64,000 bases of DNA, from NCBI GenBank assembly GCA_000333235.1, contig CAPN01000054.1:124001-188000 (forward strand). Direction: 5' to 3'. The position numbers were made by a program, and so were the translations under genes. Of this stretch, positions 1 through 8,452 are shown piece by piece (position 1 is the first letter of the stretch; each line of letters starts with the position of its first letter). This DNA is from Pseudoalteromonas luteoviolacea B = ATCC 29581. GTDB taxonomy: Bacteria; Pseudomonadota; Gammaproteobacteria; Enterobacterales; Alteromonadaceae. Under the pieces are notes generated by a model, which saw nothing but the letters and a program-made list of their open reading frames with translations, ran no database searches and was not told the DNA's origin.

Positions 1-2
1 AC

Positions 3-2345
3 CTGCGCGCCTCTGAAATTACGCGTTTATTACGTAACGGCGGATTTGTTGAAAGTGGTGATGCGGTTGGTTGGAAGCTCGATCCATTACCTTTTTTGTT
101 ATCGAATGAAGACTGGCAATATATTGAAGCCGGCGTAAAACAACGTGTGAAGTTGCTGACTCATATCGTAAAAGATGTGTACAGCGGTCAAAAACTCGTT
201 ACGCAAAACATCATTAATGCCCAAGATCTCTTTAATCACCCTGAATATTTAAGAGAAGTGCATACCTTGCCAAAATCAGAAGTTGGCTTGTTTATGCTCG
301 CGATTGATATAGCCAAAACTGAACAAGGTGAGTTTTACGTGCTCAACGAGCATGGTCAGTTTCCTCGTGGACTTGGGATGTTGCTGGAAAGCCGCATTAT
401 TGCTCGTCGAGTAATGAGCGAAGAGTTCAAAGAATATGGCGTACAACGTATTGCCGTGTTCTTTCAATCACTTCAACGGGCAATTAACAATGCCCTAAAC
501 AGCAGCAGCGATCCGCGAGTGGTGATTTTAAGTACCGGACCGAACGACAAATATTACTCAGAACAAACGTTTTTAGCCTCTTACTTAGGCTATACCTTAG
601 TACGAAGCGCCGATCTCACGGTGCGAAAAGGCAAGGTGTGGTTAAAAGCACTTGATGGACTTCGCAAAGTGGATGTCATCGTGCGATGGGTAAATGATCG
701 TCACTTAGATTCATTAGAGCAACAAGAATACTCTGAATTTGGCGTACCGGGTTTATTGCAAGCGCTACGAAAACGCAAAGTAAAATTACTTAACCCATTT
801 GGCAGTAACTTACTTGGCGTGCCCGCAACACGCAGACATATCGACACTCTTTGTCAATCGCTTTTGGGTGAACCTCTGACATTAAAAGAGCCAAAAACCT
901 TCGCCCCCCATGAGGTAGCATCGGAGAATTGGGCACATTACGAGCTACGTGCAAAACGTGACAATAAATTTAAGTTAGATAGTGAAAAAGAGTTCGATGT
1001 GGTACAGCGTGAAGTCACCAACAATCCCGAAGGATTTTATTTCAAAGAAAAAGTTCCGGTGATCAATGCGCCCTTTTGGGGTAACGGCCAGTTAATCAAT
1101 AAACCGGTTGCGTTTCGCGTATTTGTATTAATGGCAGAAAACCAAGTTCACTTGCTGCCCTCCGCCATGTGTTTTTCATTGACTGACAACAGCCACCCTG
1201 AACCTATGTTAATTAAGGATTGTTGGCTACAACACCAACAATTTGGCAGCACGTTCGACCCGCTAAGCAAATCTGCTAAATTGCCACAAAAAATCGAAGA
1301 CATGGCACTCGTTGAAGGTCTTGTGTCATCGCGCTCTGCAGAGAACTTATTTTGGTTAGGATCTGGGCTGGAACGAGCGGAAAATCTTGGTCGATTGCTA
1401 CGGTTGTTTATCGAACGTTATACGGAACAAGCGTTATACCCTGATGAAAACAACATGAGTGTGTTAACGTGGATTGCTAATGGCATTGAAGCACAACATT
1501 TAGTTTATCCATATCATGTTAGTCAGTTAACCCAACCTACCTGCATCGTTAGTTTTAAAACCCTCGCGCGCGGTATGTTAAATGACAAGCAAAAAACAGG
1601 CAGTTTGGCGCTTACCGTCAGTTATCTTATTAATTCGGGTTTACAAGTACGTGAACTGCTTTCTTATGACAGCATGAGAATGCTAGAAAACTTAAAAAAT
1701 GAAATTGGCCGAATGGCTGAATTTAACGAACAAACCTCAAGCCATGCAATGCAATCCAGTATAGACAGCATTGTCGGCAACATCATGGCATTTAATGGTT
1801 CATTACTCGATAGCATGCCGGTCGTCAATGGGTCTTTTATGCTCGACATGGGACGTCGAGTTGAGCGAATAGTTCAATTAATTGCCATGATCGATACACT
1901 ACTAACAACCGAATTAGACCCAGCAGAACAACTCAATTTACTCGATGCCGTACTGGCTGCTCAAGTCAGTTCAATCACACATCGACGTCGCTATCGCACC
2001 TTTCAAAGTGTCGCGACCGGCCTTGAGCTATTACTGCTCGATGCAGAATACCCTCGTTCTTTGGTTTATCAAATCAATGCATTGTTAGATTTAACAACCG
2101 CCCTTCCTACCAAAGGACGCTCTGGATTTGCCAGTAACTTAGAGAAAATATTGATTAAACTCAAAGCGGATATCTTAATTTCAGACAATACTTTGCTTTC
2201 TAGCGCAACCGAAAAACGTCGTAGTGAGTTGCAAAAATTGATGCGAGAAGCTCAATCCAAACTAACACAATTTCAAGAGCTTGTGCAGTTACAATATTTT
2301 ACTCATACCAAAACGGCCACTAAGGTCAGTTGGCAAATACAGTAG
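3..2345 (+). CDS. Fused circularly permuted ATP-grasp (degenerate) and alpha-E domain protein, 5' partial
   Basis: The reading frame is open from base 3, so the true start lies outside the window; TTG at 96 is internal. The N-terminal half follows the layout of circularly permuted type 2 ATP-grasp proteins (old DUF404/DUF407): YIEAGVKQRVKLL, then KVDVIVRWVNDR. The C-terminal half, from SSRSAENLFWLGSGLERAEN onward, is a helical alpha-E domain (DUF403). Known families: these domains form predicted amide-ligase clusters with transglutaminase-like proteins. Compared with the intact paralogue at 3262, the ATP-grasp part lacks the KPANESGGYG loop, has FRVFV where the paralogue has LRPFI, and has lost the NSSQGGGSKD motif, so I infer it is catalytically inactive. 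It lies 13 bases upstream of the transglutaminase gene and is likely the first or an early gene of a four-gene operon. Confidence 0.88.
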   Translation: MRASEITRLLRNGGFVESGDAVGWKLDPLPFLLSNEDWQYIEAGVKQRVKLLTHIVKDVYSGQKLVTQNIINAQDLFNHPEYLREVHTLPKSEVGLFMLAIDIAKTEQGEFYVLNEHGQFPRGLGMLLESRIIARRVMSEEFKEYGVQRIAVFFQSLQRAINNALNSSSDPRVVILSTGPNDKYYSEQTFLASYLGYTLVRSADLTVRKGKVWLKALDGLRKVDVIVRWVNDRHLDSLEQQEYSEFGVPGLLQALRKRKVKLLNPFGSNLLGVPATRRHIDTLCQSLLGEPLTLKEPKTFAPHEVASENWAHYELRAKRDNKFKLDSEKEFDVVQREVTNNPEGFYFKEKVPVINAPFWGNGQLINKPVAFRVFVLMAENQVHLLPSAMCFSLTDNSHPEPMLIKDCWLQHQQFGSTFDPLSKSAKLPQKIEDMALVEGLVSSRSAENLFWLGSGLERAENLGRLLRLFIERYTEQALYPDENNMSVLTWIANGIEAQHLVYPYHVSQLTQPTCIVSFKTLARGMLNDKQKTGSLALTVSYLINSGLQVRELLSYDSMRMLENLKNEIGRMAEFNEQTSSHAMQSSIDSIVGNIMAFNGSLLDSMPVVNGSFMLDMGRRVERIVQLIAMIDTLLTTELDPAEQLNLLDAVLAAQVSSITHRRRYRTFQSVATGLELLLLDAEYPRSLVYQINALLDLTTALPTKGRSGFASNLEKILIKLKADILISDNTLLSSATEKRRSELQKLMREAQSKLTQFQELVQLQYFTHTKTATKVSWQIQ

Positions 2346-2358
2346 TCGGGAGGGCATA

Positions 2359-3258
2359 GTGAAATACATTATTAAACACACGACAACCTATGACTACACC
2401 GAAAATGTGAGTCTAAGTCAAAATCAAGCTCGTTTGATACCACAAAATAGTGAACTACAACGCTGTTTCAAATACGACATAAAAGTCGAACCTAACGCTG
2501 ATTATCTCGATGAGTTTAGAGATTATTATGGTAATGCGGTCAGTGTATTTGAGGTACCAACCCTACATAAGAAAATGACAGTAACTGCGACTAGCGAAGT
2601 CGAGATTTCTACACGACAAGCGCTGTTCGACAACACACCGTGGGAGCATGTTCGTGAGCTTTTGAGATCGCCAACCGATAAAAACCAAGTGCTCGCCAGT
2701 GAATTTTGTTTACCTACGTTACTTACTACGGCCAATCAAGATATAAAAAATTATACACTGCAATCCTTTACCCCGAATCGGCCATTTCTAGAGGCTGTAG
2801 AAGATTTAATGGGCCGCATTTTTACTGAGTTTTCGTTTGATAATTCCTTTTCAACAATCAACACACCAATCAGTGATGTTTTTACGCATAAGAAAGGGGT
2901 GTGTCAGGACTTTTCTCACTTAGCCATTGCCTGTATTCGCAGCCTAAACTTACCCGTACGTTATGTCAGCGGCTACATTGAAACATTACCTCCTCCTGGA
3001 CAAGAAAAACTCACTGGCGCAGACGCGACCCACGCATGGTTTTCAATTTATCTCCCTGCCACCGGCTGGGTAGATTTTGACCCGACAAACAATTTAAAAC
3101 CACAAGAGCAACACATCACCTTGGCAATTGGCCGGGACTTTAACGACGTTACGCCACTTAAAGGGGTAATGTATGGCGGCGGAGCACATCAGCTTCACGT
3201 TGCGGTTGATATGACCCCGATAAACACAAGCCAAGACATAAACAAAACTAAGGAGTAA
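2359..3258 (+). CDS. Transglutaminase-like cysteine protease family protein
   Basis: The protein is 299 residues when read from GTG at 2359, which follows a GGGAGGG ribosome site; the frame is open further upstream but that overlaps the previous gene. An N-terminal beta domain typical of bacterial transglutaminase-like proteins (HTTTYDYTENVSLSQNQARL) precedes the papain-like core. The catalytic triad is visible: Cys in KGVCQDFSHLAI, His in DATHAWFSIYLP, Asp in WVDFDPTNN. No signal peptide is seen, so it is probably cytoplasmic. It is the second gene of the ATP-grasp/alpha-E operon, with 3 bases before the next gene. In this family context it is predicted to cleave or transfer peptide amide bonds made by the ATP-grasp partner; the real substrate is unknown. 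Confidence 0.9.
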   Translation: MKYIIKHTTTYDYTENVSLSQNQARLIPQNSELQRCFKYDIKVEPNADYLDEFRDYYGNAVSVFEVPTLHKKMTVTATSEVEISTRQALFDNTPWEHVRELLRSPTDKNQVLASEFCLPTLLTTANQDIKNYTLQSFTPNRPFLEAVEDLMGRIFTEFSFDNSFSTINTPISDVFTHKKGVCQDFSHLAIACIRSLNLPVRYVSGYIETLPPPGQEKLTGADATHAWFSIYLPATGWVDFDPTNNLKPQEQHITLAIGRDFNDVTPLKGVMYGGGAHQLHVAVDMTPINTSQDINKTKE

Positions 3259-3261
3259 GTT

Positions 3262-4710
3262 ATGGCGTTTGAATGGCAACACTATCAATGCCGTGATTTC
3301 TTTGACGAGCTAATAAAACAGACTGGCACACCACACAAATACGCTGAAAGAATCTACAGCTATTTAAGCCAACTTAGCCCTGAGGAAATGGTTGCAGCAC
3401 GCAACACCGCCGAATTAGCGATTAAAGAAATGGGTATCACCTTTACCGTCTATGGCGATGGAAGCTCAATAGATAGAGCCTGGCCGATTGATGTAATTCC
3501 GCGCACAATTGCAGCTTCAGAGTGGCGAAATATAGAACAGGGGCTCATACAACGTGTTCAAGCATTGAACCTCTTTATTGATGACTTGTATCACAAGCAA
3601 AGTATTATTAAAGATGGCATATTCCCGCGGGAGTTACTTGATAAGTCAGTCAATTTTCGCAAACAGTGCGTTGGTATCAATCCCCCCCATGGGATCTGGG
3701 CTCATATCTGTGGATCCGATTTGGTGCGTGATAATGACGGTACTATGTATGTTCTAGAAGACAATCTACGCGTACCTTCTGGCGTTTCTTATATGCTTGA
3801 AAATCGTTCGGTTATAAAGCGGGTTTTTCCAGAGCTATTCGAATTGGTCGATGTGTTACCTGTCAACGACTATCCTTCTCAGTTATTTGACATGTTAGCT
3901 GCAATGTCCCCTCGCCCATTGGATTTACCAGAGGTCGTCGTGTTAACTCCCGGTATTTATAATTCAGCGTATTTCGAACATTGTTATTTGGCACAAGAAA
4001 TGGGTTGTGAGTTAGTGGAAGGTCGTGACTTAGTTGTGCAAGATGATGATTGCGTATATATGAAAACCATTCACGGACTTCGTCGCGTCGATGTAATTTA
4101 TCGTCGTATTGACGATTTATTCCTGGATCCTGAAGCATTCAATCCAGACTCTCAACTTGGTGTTAAGGGCCTATTACGTGCTTGGCGTGCTGGAAAGGTA
4201 GCGTTAGTCAACGCACCTGGGGCCGGTGTGGCCGACGATAAAGTGGTTTATACCTATGTACCCGACATGATCCGCTATTATTTAGGCGAAGAAATGAAGC
4301 TACCCAATGTTGAAACATTTCGTTGTTATGAAGAAAAACACCTCAAACATGTCATCGCAAACATTGATAAATTGGTGGTGAAACCGGCGAATGAATCGGG
4401 TGGTTACGGACTGATGATTGGCCCAAAGTCAACGAAAAAGCAACATCAAGAATGTATTGAGCAAATCAAAGCTGACCCAAGAAACTTTATTGCGCAACCA
4501 ACTTTAAGTTTGTCGACGGTTCCTACCCTAGATGGAAATAACATTGAAGGTCGCCACGTAGATTTGCGTCCATTTATTTTATCCTCTGGCGAGTCGACTT
4601 ACGTTACGACCGGTGGCCTCACGCGAGTCGCGCTCGTTAAAGGCTCGCTCGTGGTCAACTCGTCACAAGGTGGTGGAAGTAAAGACACTTGGATTGTGGA
4701 GGAAGAATAA
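3262..4710 (+). CDS. Circularly permuted type 2 ATP-grasp protein
   Basis: This is a 482-residue stand-alone ATP-grasp protein (DUF404/DUF407 family, COG2308 type). ATG at 3262 follows an AAGGAG site. Visible features include YGDGSSIDRAWPIDVIPR near the N terminus, VLEDNLRVPSGVSYMLENR in the middle, the nucleotide loop VVKPANESGGYG, the metal-binding-type VDLRPF, and the terminal block VVNSSQGGGSKDTWIV. All family hallmarks are present, so it should be the active carboxylate-amine ligase of the operon; the product is presumably a peptide or peptide-like amide. It ends one base before the alpha-E gene, suggesting coupled translation. The first gene of the operon carries a degenerate copy of the same domain. 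Confidence 0.92.
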   Translation: MAFEWQHYQCRDFFDELIKQTGTPHKYAERIYSYLSQLSPEEMVAARNTAELAIKEMGITFTVYGDGSSIDRAWPIDVIPRTIAASEWRNIEQGLIQRVQALNLFIDDLYHKQSIIKDGIFPRELLDKSVNFRKQCVGINPPHGIWAHICGSDLVRDNDGTMYVLEDNLRVPSGVSYMLENRSVIKRVFPELFELVDVLPVNDYPSQLFDMLAAMSPRPLDLPEVVVLTPGIYNSAYFEHCYLAQEMGCELVEGRDLVVQDDDCVYMKTIHGLRRVDVIYRRIDDLFLDPEAFNPDSQLGVKGLLRAWRAGKVALVNAPGAGVADDKVVYTYVPDMIRYYLGEEMKLPNVETFRCYEEKHLKHVIANIDKLVVKPANESGGYGLMIGPKSTKKQHQECIEQIKADPRNFIAQPTLSLSTVPTLDGNNIEGRHVDLRPFILSSGESTYVTTGGLTRVALVKGSLVVNSSQGGGSKDTWIVEEE

Positions 4711-4711
4711 A

Positions 4712-5635
4712 ATGCTCTCACGTGTAGCTGAAACCTTATATTGGACCGCTCGTTATGTTGAACGAGCAGAAAACTTGGCCCGTCTGGTCAATGTTAATAA
4801 CCTTTTATTAATGGATTTACCAAAAGGTGTTTCGCCCGGTTGGGCACCACTGATAGACATCACTGGCAGTCGTTCTAACTTCGATCAGATTTATTCAGAA
4901 TACAACGAAAAGAATGTATTGAAGTTTTTGACTGTGGATGCGCGAAATTATTCGTCTATATATAGCTCTCTAATGTTTGCCAGAGACAATACGCGAACAG
5001 TACGAGAAGTCATTCCGCGTCAAGCATGGGAAATCATTAACCACGCATTTAATCAGATCAAAGAAAACCCGAATGATTTATTGAACAAACGGTCGCGATT
5101 TGAAGCACTCAAACAAATCATTGATTCCGGTTTGTTGTTCTTTGGTGCACTCGACTCCACCATGAACCACAATCACTTATATCGGTTCACTCGATTTGGG
5201 TCGATATTAGAACGTGCCGACATGACCACCCGAATCATTGACGTTCGATACTCAGTACTCGATTTACCCGTTCAAGATAAAACGTTTGAAAATATTAAAT
5301 GGGTGAGTGTGCTACGTTCGCTTAGTGCTTATCAAATGTATCGTCAAGAAATGGGGGTTCGCGTTAAACCGAATGATGTCTTGCAATTTTTACTGTTTAG
5401 CCCCACCTTTCCTCGCTCAGTGCTATTTTGCTTAAACCACTTAATGTCACTTGTGCAAGATTTTCCAGAAAACGAGGGAATGAAAGAACGGATCGCTCAC
5501 AGCATAAAAGAACTCACGAGTTGGGATACCAATGAATTAAAAGCGCAAGCTTTGCATGATTTTATGGATGAAATTCAAATTGATTTAGCTGACATTCACA
5601 ACCAGCTCGCGAAACAGTACTTCCTAAAAGACTAA
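4712..5635 (+). CDS. Alpha-E domain-containing protein
   Basis: The protein is 307 residues from ATG 4712, which follows GGAGGAAG at the end of the preceding gene. It is almost entirely helical and starts with the family signature MLSRVAETLYWTARYVERAE (DUF403/alpha-E, COG2307). It has no signal peptide or membrane segment. Alpha-E proteins accompany circularly permuted ATP-grasp and transglutaminase-like proteins in conserved operons; their biochemical role is not established. Here a second alpha-E domain is fused to the first operon gene, so the cluster has two ATP-grasp/alpha-E sets, one fused and one split. A strong hairpin follows about 20 bases after the stop codon. Confidence 0.9.
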   Translation: MLSRVAETLYWTARYVERAENLARLVNVNNLLLMDLPKGVSPGWAPLIDITGSRSNFDQIYSEYNEKNVLKFLTVDARNYSSIYSSLMFARDNTRTVREVIPRQAWEIINHAFNQIKENPNDLLNKRSRFEALKQIIDSGLLFFGALDSTMNHNHLYRFTRFGSILERADMTTRIIDVRYSVLDLPVQDKTFENIKWVSVLRSLSAYQMYRQEMGVRVKPNDVLQFLLFSPTFPRSVLFCLNHLMSLVQDFPENEGMKERIAHSIKELTSWDTNELKAQALHDFMDEIQIDLADIHNQLAKQYFLKD

Positions 5636-5654
5636 CGTCTATATATTCAGTAAT

Positions 5655-5680
5655 AAGCACCAACCACGTTGGTGCTTTAC
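5655..5680 (+). terminator. Hairpin terminator of the ATP-grasp operon
   Basis: A perfect 10-base-pair stem (AAGCACCAAC / GTTGGTGCTT) with a 3-base loop lies just after the alpha-E stop codon. The T run is short (TTT), so termination strength is uncertain. Confidence 0.7.
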
Positions 5681-5858
5681 ACCACTAAATTCGTTTACAC
5701 CTATTTACATACACATCTCACATAAATAAGACCTATTATCAATAACCTAAGCGCAAGCACCATAATGCAATACTTTTTTCCAGTTTCATGATTACCATTT
5801 TTAGGTACACTGCACACCAAAAGATAACGCTGTCATTCATCTACAATTGGAGTAGCAC

Positions 5859-7493
5859 GTGAAAATCAATCAGTTACTAGGGAAACTGAAAGTTGCAGCG
5901 AAGCTGCGTTTACTCATCGCGCTTGCAAGCGTGATCATCATTAGCTTACAAATTACATCGGCAACTAAGTTACGAAATACCATTATTGCCGAGCGCGAAA
6001 TTAAAGCAACGACACTAGTACAAACATTAGAGTCACAAATTGAACATATTGCAAAAACCTCTGAACTCAGTGAGACCCAGCGTAAAGCGCAAATCAACGA
6101 TCTGATTAATGCCGCTCGTTATGATAATTCAGGTTATTTCTTTTTATTTGATACTCAGGGCAACATGGTCGTACACCCCATTAAACCACACCTAAACGGT
6201 TTATCCATGACCAGCCACCCAACCCACTTTATTGCCAAAGCGTTTCAACAATTCGTGAAAACGGCCACACAACAAGGATCTGGATTTGTTCACTACCTGT
6301 GGCCAAAGCCTGGTTCTTACGACACAGAACGAAAAGTGTCCTATGTAAAAAAGCTAGATGCGTGGTCTTTGATCCTTGGCACTGGGATCTATCTGACTGA
6401 TGTTGAAGAACAGTATCAATATGCACTTATCCAATTAACGATAGAAACTGTCCTCTACATTGCTTTATTGCTGGGTTTATCCACGTTAATTTCACGCAAT
6501 ATCATCAAACCGTTACATAAACTAACACGTACGATGGACTTGATCGCTCAAAATAGAGATTTGACGATCCAATTAAAAAGCCAAGGAAACGACGAGTTAG
6601 CGCAAATGGCGGTTGCCTTTAACCATATGACGACTGATTTTCGCACCGTTGTAAATCATATTAATGACAACACTTGCGCCCTTGCGTCTTCAGCAGAAGA
6701 ACTTGCGTGTGTAACCAACCAAATCCAAACTGGTATCGCACAGCAAAATTCCGATACCGAAATGGCGAAACACCAAATTGGTGAAATTGACGAATGTGCC
6801 CAAACCATGTTCGCCCAAACGCAATTAGCACTTGAAAAAGTCGCTAATACCTCAGCGCTTACCGCCAATGGCCTGAGTTACCTAAAAGAAACAGTTGAAA
6901 GCATCGAACAAATAGGATTTCGTGTTGAATCTGCATCGATTGCTGCAACACACTTACAAAAGTCTTCAAATCAAATTGAAATGGTTTTAGAAGTGATCAA
7001 TAAAATCACCGAACAAACTAACTTGCTTGCTTTGAATGCCGCCATTGAAGCAGCGCGCGCTGGTGAGCAAGGCCGCGGTTTTGCCGTTGTTGCAGATGAA
7101 GTGCGAACTTTGGCTATGCGTACTCAGCAATCTACCTTGGATATTAAAGATATTATCAGCGAGATCCAACGTGGCGTGATGGCAACCGTCGAAGACATGC
7201 AAAACTGTAAACAGGCGACAGAACTAGGTAAGCACCTTGGCCAGCAAACAAATGATGCACTCAAGACCATTCATTACGCGGTCAATGAAATTAGTGATTT
7301 GAACCAACAAATTGCGAAAAGCACCGCTGCACAAAGTCTCTCAATATCCAATGTTGTACAAGGTATGTTAGGGATTGCAAGTGTCGCAGAACAAACTGAA
7401 ACAGGCGCTAAGCATACTCAAGCATCTAGCCACCAGCTAAGTGAAATGTCTTGTGAACTCAATAATGTAGTTAGTCAGTTTAAAGTCGCGTAA
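5859..7493 (+). CDS. Methyl-accepting chemotaxis protein with periplasmic Cache sensor
   Basis: This 544-residue chemoreceptor starts at GTG 5859 after TTGGAG. The order is: transmembrane helix at about 16-34, single-Cache sensor at about 35-190 ([20 protein letters not shown] is typical), second helix at about 192-212, HAMP at about 212-265, then the cytoplasmic coiled-coil signalling domain. The hairpin tip [19 protein letters not shown] followed by [15 protein letters not shown] at about 385-416 is fully conserved and is where CheA/CheW bind. The C terminus lacks a CheR-binding pentapeptide. No che genes adjoin it, so it should feed the cell's main chemotaxis pathway. The ligand is unknown; Cache folds of this type often bind small organic acids. 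Confidence 0.95.
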   Translation: MKINQLLGKLKVAAKLRLLIALASVIIISLQITSATKLRNTIIAEREIKATTLVQTLESQIEHIAKTSELSETQRKAQINDLINAARYDNSGYFFLFDTQGNMVVHPIKPHLNGLSMTSHPTHFIAKAFQQFVKTATQQGSGFVHYLWPKPGSYDTERKVSYVKKLDAWSLILGTGIYLTDVEEQYQYALIQLTIETVLYIALLLGLSTLISRNIIKPLHKLTRTMDLIAQNRDLTIQLKSQGNDELAQMAVAFNHMTTDFRTVVNHINDNTCALASSAEELACVTNQIQTGIAQQNSDTEMAKHQIGEIDECAQTMFAQTQLALEKVANTSALTANGLSYLKETVESIEQIGFRVESASIAATHLQKSSNQIEMVLEVINKITEQTNLLALNAAIEAARAGEQGRGFAVVADEVRTLAMRTQQSTLDIKDIISEIQRGVMATVEDMQNCKQATELGKHLGQQTNDALKTIHYAVNEISDLNQQIAKSTAAQSLSISNVVQGMLGIASVAEQTETGAKHTQASSHQLSEMSCELNNVVSQFKVA

Positions 7494-7518
7494 CAGTAAA
7501 GCAACACGTTCATCCTAT

Positions 7519-7554
7519 AAAACCAGCAGAAAAAATGACAACTGCTGGTTTTTC
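7519..7554 (+). terminator. Rho-independent terminator after the chemoreceptor
   Basis: The inverted repeat AAACCAGCAG / CTGCTGGTTT with a 12-base loop, followed by further Ts, lies 25 bases after the stop codon. Confidence 0.8.
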
Positions 7555-7570
7555 ATTCCATTGGTGTCTT

Positions 7571-7721
7571 TATACCCAAATACTTGACCCGAGGACGCGC
7601 TCCCGAATTTCGACTACGTAGTGACGCCCATTTCAAGGAAGCTACATTCTTGCATGAAAATGCCTAGTATTGAAAACACAGTGATGCGCTGAAGCACACC
7701 TCTTTAAGTAGATTGGATATA
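7571..7721. repeat. MITE/REP-like intergenic element with terminal inverted repeats
   Basis: The left end reads TATACCCAAATACTTGA. The right end, read on the other strand, begins TATATCCAATCTACTTAA, giving imperfect terminal inverted repeats about 150 bases apart. The element fills the gap between two genes and ends 4 bases from the stop codon of the minus-strand gene. A related right end (TGAAAATGCCT ... AAGTAGATTGGGTATA) is at 14667-14723, and a lone left end is at 8423-8436. No transposase is encoded. Confidence 0.5.
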
Positions 7722-7725
7722 CTCC

Positions 7726-8151
7726 TCATTTCGAGATTTTTATCCAATGCTCTTCAATAAAAAGGTCGTTTTCTGGTCCGAAATGGATCCACGTACCATT
7801 CTCGATTCGACATTGAAAATCAAATACTTTCCCTTTAATTCCTGCGTAAGTACTCACCTCAACGGTTTCGATATAGCGACCTCGCTCAACTCGATACTGC
7901 CCACTGGCTGAAACAGTCACTTCTCCATTAGGTTGCCAGGTAATAAAGTGAACCACACCGTCAATAAGTAACTTTCTGCTTAGCGTTGACCCGCCTTTTA
8001 TCTCACCGACCAACTGGCCTTGTTTATTCGTGTATTTGGCATAATCTAAAGACCAGCTTCCCTCTAACTGCTGCGCATTGCAGGTGCTTGCACCTGCAGA
8101 AAATCCAATAAATAATAAGCTAATACCAGACAACAGTGTCGTCTTTTGCAT
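7726..8151 (-). CDS. Putative secreted lipocalin-like protein
   Basis: This 141-residue protein has a clear signal peptide (MQKTTLLSGISLLFIGFSAGAS) and a mature part that looks all-beta, with QLEGSWSLDYAKY near the start, as in lipocalin-like small barrels. Two cysteines in the mature part (C near residue 23 and in FDFQCRIENG) could form a disulfide. I cannot assign a ligand or a named family with certainty. It stands alone, with a repeat element abutting its 3' end and about 300 bases of noncoding DNA to the next gene on the left-to-right map. Confidence 0.7.
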   Translation of the reverse strand: MQKTTLLSGISLLFIGFSAGASTCNAQQLEGSWSLDYAKYTNKQGQLVGEIKGGSTLSRKLLIDGVVHFITWQPNGEVTVSASGQYRVERGRYIETVEVSTYAGIKGKVFDFQCRIENGTWIHFGPENDLFIEEHWIKISK

Positions 8152-8452
8152 CCCCTTTCCCCCTAAAAAAGACAGCGGTGTCTAACCGTTAAATTAACAC
8201 AGTCGACACACTGAAGAGACCGTTTTCACTTGAAAATAAATCAACATATGAAAGAGGCAGAGATACAACGCACAGCACACTATGATGCTAGTAATAGTCT
8301 CTAGAATTTGATACCAAAGAAGAAAACAAATCAACACCAAACAAACAGTTGATTTTAATATAAAAAAGTACCGTGATTGTGCCTAGATTGATTAGTGCGG
8401 GCTACGCCCAAATGGTCAGTGTTATACCCAAACCCCTTTTTAAAGATAAAAG
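8152..8452. other. Intergenic region without a recognisable gene
   Basis: About 300 AT-rich bases separate the lipocalin-like gene (reading left) from the end of the hybrid kinase gene. The part next to 8151 should hold the promoter of the lipocalin-like gene. TATACCCAAACCCC at 8423-8436 resembles one end of the repeat at 7571. Nothing else is supported. Confidence 0.5.
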
